Shown here in pieces: positions 34,451-42,108 of a DNA stretch of 42,108 bases. A program made the translations under genes and the position numbers. Position 1 is the stretch's first letter. The number at the start of each line of letters is the position of its first letter. This stretch comes from Purshia tridentata (lineage: Eukaryota; Streptophyta; Magnoliopsida; Rosales; Rosaceae), in the NCBI GenBank assembly GCA_003254885.1, contig QANT01003766.1, forward strand, positions 1 through 42,108. Direction: 5' to 3'. The notes beneath the pieces were generated by a model that made no database searches, was not told where the DNA came from, and was given only the letters and a program-made list of their open reading frames with translations.

Positions 34451-36508
34451 ATGGCCTTCTGTAACAAAATTGGGAGCCTCTTGAGGCACAGCATGTCCCA
34501 GAATGGACAAGTACCCATGGCATCTATGATTAATTCTGCTCGATTCATGTCCTCCAAGCTTTTTGTTGGAGGTAATATTACTGTAAAATGTTGGTTAAAG
34601 ACTAATTACAGATGTGTAGATTTATTTTTGACATTGTATTTGAAATTGTGGTGTGGTAGGTCTTTCATTTGGAACCGATGACGATTCTCTTAGAGAAGCA
34701 TTTGCTAGCTTCGGTGATGTGACTGAGGGTAAGCTTTGATGTGGTTTGTTAGTTCTTAATTGTTGGTTTTCTGAAAAGCTGAACTTCTGATCATGAAGTA
34801 TATATACTTGTAGTTTTCTCCTCGTATCTACCCTTTGTTTAGATAGAAATAGAGCATTACACATGCAGTTTCTTCCCTGTATCCATGCACATTTATTTCA
34901 CGTGTTATAATGTGTTCTCCCCCTAATCGTGGTTGTTGAATTTTGTTTCACTTTTGAATTTCAGGCCATGAGTCAATGGATACTCATTTGGTGCCCATTT
35001 ATTGTTTTAACTGCTTGTGTTAAGCCTATAATTAGGCATCAGTCAATGTTCTCCAACTGAGGCTTTCTTCTGTAGTTAATTGACAGATTCAAATATTTAG
35101 ATGGTTTAATGCATTTGGTTCACTTGAAAGGTATAAGCTAATTTATTATTTCTTTCTGAATGTTGACCAACTTGGGCTGTAATTCAATAACTTATTCTGA
35201 TATGATCTTTTCTGCTATTTATGTTTTCTATAGCCTCTTATTCAATGCATCAATTATCCATTACAGTTCAATTGTACTTTTCATACTTGGTCACCGATGT
35301 GTATTATATCACCCTGCATGTCATACACTTATCATATAGATAATATTTTATGACACTTATTTGTTTACTACATGCATGGCTGATTGATTTACATTTCCTA
35401 AAGTTTTATTTAAAGATTCCATTTTTTTAAAACCACTATATGCTGCTTCTGTTGACGGATATTGATACCAATATCAATATTTTCGTCAATATTTCCTTAT
35501 ATTTAGTTCTGATAATATCCCTGCAGCTGATATTTTGAACCTTGCTTGCACTCATGAAGGAACAATCTCTTGGGATCCTTGGATCCCATGCTTTTGCTAG
35601 TTGGCTTTTATTTTCTTTTGGATGTAGGTTTTTGTTTGCCCCTCTTAGGTATTTATGTTAATAGTTTACTTTCAGTTAAAATTTGCTGATTTGTCTAATA
35701 GCCCCTTGGGTTTCTTTTTGAGGGTCATTTGTACAGAAAATAATCATTGTGATATAGTATGCTGAATTTTGTTTAGTAAAGTTTGAGGTTTTTTGGGCTG
35801 TCTCTGTCTGCATGATGAGTTCTTGAGCTGGCTTTCCCACACAATGAAATATATGTTCAAATCAAACATGCTAATATCAGTCTTATGTTTCTGTTTACTC
35901 TTCATTTAATCTCTTTAAAATATTATCATCATAAGAAATTTCTTATGGAATGTGAAAGCTTAATTAGATGTTGCACGGTCTGGTAATGGTTGCTACTCTA
36001 TGTACTTGTATTCTTAGTTGAATTTTTGGTGTGCAGCAAGGGTTATCACGGATAGGAACACTGGGAAGTCTAGGGGATTTGGATTTGTTAACTATGCAAG
36101 CGATGAAGCTGCCAATTCAGCACTTTCTGCCATGGATGGCCAGGTCAGAAATTGAATTTCATCTTTTGAGTGTGGCCATTGGAATTGCATAAATTTAAAT
36201 CATCCAGAATGCTGTGGCCCTTATAGCTGTTCATGTGGAACTGATATGGCCCCTGCAGAATGGATGGTCAAATCCTTATGTTAGAACTGTTTAAACCATA
36301 CATGTGTGAGGGATATGGTCCCCTCTAATGGATGTTAGTCTTGTCTTGTAATGATCTTGTGACTGGACATACTGAATTTCAGGATTTACATGGGCGGAAC
36401 ATTCGGGTCAGTTTGGCTACTGAACGAACTGGCCCTCGACCATTCAGTGGTGGTGGTGGTGGAGGTTATCGTGGGGAGGGTGGTTACAATGGACCTAGTG
36501 GCTACTAA
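34451..36508 (+). CDS. GRP4: Glycine-rich RRM RNA-binding protein, mitochondrial GR-RBP4 type
   Basis: Four coding exons, 34451-34571, 34660-34728, 36037-36143 and 36383-36508, all with GT-AG introns, give 140 residues. Residues 1-34 (MAFCNKIGSLLRHSMSQNGQ, then basic/Ser-rich up to RFMSS) look like a mitochondrial presequence: Arg and hydroxylated residues, no acid. A single RRM follows, with RNP2 LFVGGL at 37-42 and RNP1 KSRGFGFV at 74-81; the aromatic RNA-contacting positions are intact. The C-terminal tail is short: six Gly in a row (122-127), then YRGEGGYNGPSGY. Relatives bind single-stranded nucleic acid, act as RNA chaperones, respond to cold, and some take part in organelle RNA editing. 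The start is the only ATG that gives the family's MAFCNK N terminus. GR-RBP4 is favoured over GR-RBP2 because the tail is short and the sequence has SSKLFVGGLS and LATER. Confidence 0.93.
35452..35489. repeat. Short perfect-ended hairpin in GRP4 intron 2
   Basis: TTGACGGATATTGATA pairs with TATCAATATTTTCGTCAA across a 4-base loop with a 2-base bulge. Similar GACGGATATTGAT words occur in plant repeat elements, so this may be a transposon scrap. Confidence 0.6.
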
Positions 36509-36720
36509 ACAGTTGCTGCACGTGCTGTCTATATGATTCTCATCTTTATTTCTTTGGAATTGGTGTTGTTTTGCACTTGGATTTAGTAGCTTAATTTTGG
36601 AATTGTAGGATGCTGGTTCTATCTAGTTATGTAAATCAGCAGCAAAAGTTTGACAGTAAAGCTTTGAATTGCATGTTATCCAGTCAGCATTATTGCTGAA
36701 TGAGTGATTGTGAATGATTT
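36509..36720 (+). other. Probable 3'UTR of GRP4-like gene
   Basis: T-rich sequence after the TAA at 36506-36508. No canonical AATAAA is evident; plant polyadenylation signals are often degenerate, so the end is only estimated. Confidence 0.45.
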
Positions 36721-37384
36721 TGGTAAAAGCTTCAGTTCTAACCATTTCTTTGTTTGGATGCTGTGGAGGGTGGTTCTAGGGGCTTTGAATTTTTAAGCAA
36801 ATAGTGAATAATTAATTATAGGATGTTTTGGCTCTCAAAATGGAATTGAATTCCAATGGTCAAAATGGTTCTAAACAATATTGGTTTATTGATGGGAAGT
36901 GGGTACCTAGTGATCTTAATGATTTATATTATTTGATTTTCATAACAATTAGAGTGCTTGAGGCATTGCTATGAGGCTTCTAATCGTGAATTTGTAGCAT
37001 TTAAAAGTCAGTTGCTGTGATAATCATTTAATCAATTCTTCATAAATTTTGTTTCAAATCAAACGCTTATAAGTTCAATTTGTTAAAAAATGTTTGAAAG
37101 CTGCACAATTTGCTTTGAAGTCTCTAAATGGATCATTGTTTATACAAGCGTTCATTTAGTAACCGCATTGTGGGAAACAATAAGGCTTAGGCTTTAACTT
37201 ATGTTGAAAAGCCCAGAGTAACAAAATAGGCTGAAGATCAGATCCAAAGAAGGATAGCCCATGATGTTGGATTCCATACTATAGTTTAGAACCTTACTTT
37301 TCATGTAGAGAGTAGCATTTATAGCTTTGGTTTTTTTTTTTTTTTTTGGTGTGTGTGGTTGTGTGTGTGCGAATCTTGTGGTGA
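36721..37384. other. Intergenic sequence
   Basis: Nothing supported apart from a T run and a GT-rich stretch at 37329-37370. Confidence 0.45.
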
Positions 37385-37652
37385 TCAATGTCTATTTAGT
37401 TTAGTGGATAAAATTTAGTCTCCCTATTATTGGAGGAGATCCTAAGTTTAAAATTTATCCAGTTGTAATTGGTGAAGATTTGTCACGACATGGGGAGAGA
37501 GAAATAGAGGGAGGTGGAAGCTAGCCGGCCAAGGGGGTTGTTGACGGTATCTAGGTGGGGCAGGGGTGGTGGCCGATGGGGCGGTGGCTGGTGGTATTGG
37601 GGCAGGTGGCTGGGATGGGTGGGCTGGGGTTTGAGTGTTTTTTTTTTTTTAT
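37385..37652 (+). mobile_element. Possible tRNA-derived SINE with G-rich body
   Basis: TTTAGTTTAGTGGATAAAAT (37396-37415) fits the A-box pattern TRGYNNANNGG of a tRNA-type promoter. GATCCTAAGTTTAAAATTTATCC (37438-37460) lies where a degenerate B-box would. A GC-rich body follows and ends at a T run (37638-37650). The head resembles a tRNA gene in spacing but lacks tRNA folding, so SINE is a tentative call. Confidence 0.4.
37612..37629 (+). other. Canonical G-quadruplex motif
   Basis: GGGATGGGTGGGCTGGGG: four G runs with loops of 2, 1 and 2 bases. It is the end of a longer G-rich stretch from about 37554 with further GGGG runs, which could offer alternative folds. Confidence 0.75.
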
Positions 37653-37765
37653 TAAAATAAAATTTGTCCTCTATATTAATTTAATATTAGGTTAAAATTG
37701 TAATTGTACATAATAAATATAGGAGGTGTGTATAGTGAGAGAAAAATAAGAGTGCAAATAGAAGC

Positions 37766-38200
37766 ACTTTTTCTATTTGGCAGTGCTTTTAGAATTGTAA
37801 AAAGCGTTTTTAGTAGTGTTTGGCAAAAATATATACAAGTGCTTATGAGTTATAAAAGCACTTTTAAGGGGTTTTTTAAGAACCGCTTCTAGCAAAAGCG
37901 CTACTAAATAAAAAAGCTTCTAAGAAACAATGCCAAACCAGTCTTAGGACCTTGCTAGAATAGGTTCTGCAAAGAAGCCCATACAAATTTTTATAAAAAT
38001 TCTAAGTAATTCATGTAAAAGTATTTGAAGTGTTTCTTGATTAAAGCACCTGTCAGATGCTTCTCAAAATCTCCTATTAAAAGCACTTTTATAACCTATA
38101 AGCACTTATATATATATTTCTGCCAAACGATATCAAAAGCGTTTTTATTAATCTGAAAGCGCTTTTAGCAATTCTAAAAGCACTGCCAAACAAGCCCTTA
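37766..38200. mobile_element. Foldback MITE or head-to-head MITE pair
   Basis: The left part has TTTGGCAGTGCTTTTAGAATTG and the right end, reverse-complemented, is TAAGGGCTTGTTTGGCAGTG followed by CTTTTAGAATTGC. Arms of about 170 bases share AAGCGYTTTT, AAATATATA and AGTGCTTATRRGTTATAAAA. An internal GCCAAACCAGTCTTA at 37932-37946 looks like a second terminal repeat, so the unit may be two elements meeting. Full of AAAGCGCTTTT-like words; no coding capacity. Confidence 0.75.
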
Positions 38201-39010
38201 CTACAACTTGATAAGTGACGTAGTATGATACAATCTCTTGCTCTTTCGCTTTATTCCTCTATGTCTTTTCTTTAAATTTTAACTCCATGATCCAGATAAA
38301 AACAAACCTAACATAGTGTTACAAACTTACGAGTAAACTTAACCTAATATACGAAAAATTCCTCTAGTCCATTGAACCTGAGAGACCACTATACTGTTAA
38401 GTGTATAGTACCTGTCTATATATAAGTGTAACCGCTGTAATACTCCTTAAGCCTCAATACAATGTAGCCTCTCCTATATATCTCTCTTTCTCTCCCTTTC
38501 ATCATCTTTCTTCTTCAACAAAGTGATTTGCTGCTGAGAATGTTTGCATCAGAGTGGGAATTGGTGGCTAGCCATGATGGCGGTTGGTGATCGTATTCTA
38601 GGCACTTTGGGATGCCTCAAAGTGCGTCATGAGATTTCTCAATGTCTACTCTGCTATGTCTCAATATTGGTCAAGAAGGGTCTCCTAGTTTACATTGGGA
38701 TGGTAATGTATAAGTGATAAGTTTGGTTTAAAAATGAAAAATATGTGATCGAGTCAATCCAAACTAATCCAAACACAGCACGATTGAAGAACAAGTTTGA
38801 ATTAGTGTTGTATCGTTTTACATGATTCATCAAATAAATTGAAATATGGTAAATTATTATTTGACATGAACAAAAAATGACATAATACCCACACAACCAT
38901 TTAAAATAAATTGCTACCCTTTATTATGAATTACTCGTCCATAACCCTATTTAAAAATAGTGATATACTACTACATATACTATATTAAGAGGGTAATTTT
39001 TCTTTTTGGG
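38201..39010. other. Intergenic sequence
   Basis: No supported gene. CCTGTCTATATATAAGTGTAACC at 38412-38434 contains a TATA-like word, followed by C/T-rich sequence, but no reading frame follows. Confidence 0.4.
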
Positions 39011-39015
39011 TCAAA

Positions 39016-39140
39016 GTATATAAAGTGCAATTGTGAGGAAAGAAAAACAAAAAGGAACTAGTGTAATTGTTTTCTTTTTCGAAAGGGATATAAAGTGCAA
39101 TGGTTAAAAAAAGAATTGACAAAAAGGATATAAAGTGCAA
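39016..39140 (+). repeat. Three spaced copies of ATATAAAGTGCAA
   Basis: GTATATAAAGTGCAA at 39016-39030 and GGATATAAAGTGCAA at 39086-39100 and 39126-39140. Spacing is 70 then 40 bases, so this is not a strict tandem array. The word is like the TATAAAGTGTAA words of the dispersed repeat at 24 and 41.9 kb. Confidence 0.8.
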
Positions 39141-41676
39141 CTAACTAACTGATGATTTGCGAATAAACCTTACACAATTAATTTGTCTTGTGAAGTAAAT
39201 TAGTGTCGGTTTTGTAAAAGAAAAAAAGACAAAAAAAGGAAAGTAAATCAGTGTCGGTGACTATTAATATCTGAAATTGGTCAAATAATAAGACACTACA
39301 TTATAAAGGCATAAGGAAAAAGTGTGTAGAAGAATGCGTACGTGGCAGTGAGAACATGGGGGTGGTTGGTGGGTCAGTATCCTACAAAATTATGGAGTTA
39401 TTTCTGGGCAAACAAACAAAAGCTAGATGCCTTATCTTTCTTCTCTATTTTGTTTATTATTCCTTACTTTCTTTCATTTCATTGCAAGTGCATGGTAATC
39501 TGTGCACGATATGTAATTTTGTTGGGAGAAAATGACATGCCCCATGTTAGTTATCTTTCTTGCTTGCTAGGTCATTAGCATATATGCATCGATCTACATC
39601 CATTATTTTGTTTCATGATAATGACAAATATATATATGTATCGGTGTGTGTATATACAATGGGATACATTGTTATGTCTCACTCCAAAATGTGGTATAAT
39701 GAGTCATGTTAAACAACCATTTTTAAGGGTTTGTGTTTTTTTTTTGGTGGGTGTGTGGAGAATTATCTTTACTGTAAGTCACCCAATCAAAAATCATTTT
39801 AATTATCGTCATCATTATTTCAGTATTTACTGAAGATAATATTATCATCTATTAATTATTTGAACATGATTGAATATCTAAATGATTTATAATTTGATTA
39901 ATTATCTATAAGAATGATTATTGAATATATGCTTAGAAAAAAAAATAATGTTAATATCTCACATCACTAGAATATAGTTAAATTATACAATATAAAGCTA
40001 GTTCTAAGGATAAATTAGGCTCATTGGTCTTTAACATGGGATTAGAGCTCATGATGTGTATTCCTAAGTATTTTGGACAAACTGGTGTATATATGTTGGA
40101 CATTTGGCCCAGGACCCTTTTGTTGGGTTGTGTTGTTGTCACACCTCAAATCTTAATGACTTTGTGTTAAGGATGATACTTAGTTATTTATTTTATTTAT
40201 AATTGTCACATTAATTTTGAAACTCAAATGTTGATTTAGTCCACAAGTTTAATGTTACGAGAATTTATCTTGCTTATTAGTTGTTCATTTATTAATTGTG
40301 CATTTATACAATTATATCAAACTTAGTTAAAAAATTTGAAGAAATACCAAGATCTTAATATATATCTTATAAATGTTTAATTTGGATATTATAACCTGTC
40401 ATTGTATTATATCATTTGTTTTGTCACATCTTTCTCCCTCAAAGTTTTTGAGAGCTCCATTTAAAATTTAGCAACCACATATGATTAAGTTGGAACTGAT
40501 CAAATATTTATAATTTGTATTTCAAAGCTCTAAAATTTTGTATTTTTTTCAACAACTAATTCGTAAGAGGAAAAGTTAAATATTTCTTCATCTTATCCTC
40601 GTATGGAAACATTATTGAATCCACCATTGATATTTATACCCTTTAAAGGATTAATTATGCTTCTTTTTTTTGGTCGATCAGAAAGAAATTAAAGTGCATG
40701 TTAAACTTAAAGGCTGTGCGCATGCCTATGCATAAAATCACTACATGCAGAATGTTTCATGCAATTGCATGATCACTTATTCGAAACATATTTTATCCCA
40801 CATATGTTTAATAGATAAATTTATGAAATATAGGTTGAATGTAATTATTAGATAATAAATCAATAATATATAAGCAATTGCAAGTTAATATTCAGATAGC
40901 AATTTTTAAATATATCTGTTGTGATTAGGTTAACTAAGGTATATACTCAGTTTTGTTAACTATACTGCAATGAAGCAAGCAAACAATCAACATCAAAATA
41001 CTAAATTATTAATATAGAATATCCCACTGATGAAACTATGGGACTAAGTCAAGAGGTCAGAACGCGAATAATTATGAGATTAATAAATTAACACAACACA
41101 CATATATAAATTATTGCTAACCGACTTCATCTTGATATATATATAATTTGCTAACCATCTATATTGGGTGGGGTGAGAAGAACACGTGCAAGAAACTCTC
41201 TCTCACTCAGCATGATGATATGGTAGGAAGTTTTCTACCCAAGTTTTTCTCGGAGTTCCTTACTAAGTAACTCGAGGGATTTAGAGCTCCTGAATAATAC
41301 ATCATTCACTTAATTGGTTTTTTGTTTTTATAATATTTTTTAAAATTTTTATCGAATTAGTCAAGTTATCAAATTCAAATCCTTCCTTTTAAATCATTTT
41401 GTCCAAGTGGACACAAATCATTCCATGTAAATTCACCTCTTGGTAAATTTCCACTCATTTTATGGCGGTGTAACAGAGAGTTTGTGCACATGGAAACTTG
41501 CATGTGTAGATTTTGACCTAACAATGCACACTATATGTAAATATATTGACACTTGTCAGATAGGATTTAAGATTTTGTAGGCCGAGTGCAAAAATTAAAT
41601 TTAGCCCTCTTTAACATATTACAAAAAAATACTAGAAAATAAAAATTTATTGATTAAATATAGAGTGATTTTTTTT
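39141..41676. other. AT-rich intergenic sequence
   Basis: No gene could be supported. AGTAAATTAGTGTCGGT and AGTAAATCAGTGTCGGT (39195-39257) are a short direct repeat. Around 40025-40055 TTTAACATGGGATTAGAGCTC resembles a decayed initiator-tRNA primer binding site. From 41570, AGGCCGAGTGCAAAAATTAAATT is repeat-like. Confidence 0.4.
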
Positions 41677-42050
41677 AGAGTACTTTATTAATAAGCCACA
41701 ACTTATTATATTTTTTAGTCATAAACCCAAACTTTAAATTTATTTATTTTTAAGTCACAACAAAATATAATTCTTTATAAGTAATAAGCCACAAAAACAT
41801 TTTTAAGCACAGTAAAAAAATCAACTATAAAAATATAAAAACAAAAAACAAAAAATTCTTAAGAAAAAAATTAAGTAAAGTGTAATTCTACGAAATTATA
41901 AAGTGTAACTCTTACGTATGACGTTGGAACAAAAAAATTAAACTAAAGTGTAACTCAACAAAAACCCTTATACTTCAGAAATAAAAGAATTACACTTAAA
42001 ATCATGACAGTATGTATGAGTTACACTTTCCAAATGAATTACACTTTTAT
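41677..42050 (+). repeat. Dispersed repeat, copy B
   Basis: Same orientation and word order as copy A at 23974: AGAGTACTTTATTAATAAGC, AAAATTCTTAAGAAAAAAAT, TAAAGTGTAATTCTACGAAA and ATGACGTTGGAACAAAAAAA. Copy B lacks the 72-bp internal duplication. Near the window end, so the right edge is not certain. Confidence 0.85.
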
Positions 42051-42108
42051 TTTATGTATTATGTAACTTTCTTTCTCTTTCTCTTCCTCGCTCAACATGA
42101 CAGTAAGC

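Noticed and set aside
37390..37465. A tRNA gene
   Set aside because: The A-box-like word is present, but no acceptor, anticodon or T-arm pairing can be drawn.
40025..40055. A retrotransposon primer binding site complementary to initiator tRNA
   Set aside because: Only partly matches TGGTATCAGAGC and no LTR could be placed beside it.

Overview
This is a stretch of AT-rich nuclear DNA from a flowering plant, most likely a eudicot. The evidence is spliced genes with GT-AG introns, plant-type TATA boxes and AAACCCTA motifs, plant-specific protein families, and intergenic space filled with small non-autonomous plant transposons. The repeat style reminds me of woody rosids such as Rosaceae, but nothing here proves genus or family.

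Three protein-coding genes can be supported, and all three had to be joined across introns. (1) Minus strand, 2956-5181: a two-exon, 442-residue BAHD-fold protein of the CER2/CER26 group, which sets chain length in cuticular-wax fatty acid elongation. (2) Minus strand, coding part 13432-21780: a three-exon, 517-residue Lys/Glu/Asp-rich protein of a plant family often labelled 'myb-like protein X'. Its 26-codon first coding exon is cut off from the rest by a 6.5 kb intron full of transposon remains, and a 5'UTR exon and TATA box lie near 22.9-23.3 kb. (3) Plus strand, 34451-36508: a four-coding-exon, 140-residue RRM protein with a predicted mitochondrial presequence and a short glycine-rich tail (GR-RBP4 type), with a further intron in its 5'UTR.

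From memory of Arabidopsis locus numbers, CER26 and CER26-LIKE each sit beside a mitochondrial GR-RBP gene. The pairing of genes 1 and 3 here therefore looks like an ancestral linkage, stretched by transposon insertion and with gene 2 in between. The three genes do not look like a pathway: they serve wax elongation, an unknown (probably nuclear) role, and organelle RNA binding.

The rest is repeats. 0-2.7 kb: a hAT element with a perfect 8-bp target duplication and two foldback MITEs. 5.3-9.4 kb: a tandem duplication behind the CER26 promoter, copies of a dispersed MITE, and microsatellites inside or beside a terminal-inverted-repeat element. About 11.1-11.8 kb: a probable solo LTR. 16.5-20.5 kb, inside an intron: a Mutator-like element with 9-bp target duplications that contains Helitron sequence, a microsatellite, a G4 motif and a LINE remnant. 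23.5-24.5 kb: tandem duplications and a repeat whose second copy is at 41.7 kb. 26.7-33 kb: PIF/Harbinger-like and hAT elements, MITE copies and a 31-bp dyad-containing array. 37.4-38.2 kb: a SINE-like, G-rich stretch and another foldback element.

I looked for an undescribed system and did not find one. The points most worth a second look are the gene linkage, the tandem duplications lying directly upstream of two of the three promoters, the Helitron-in-MULE nest, and the 31-bp dyad array.
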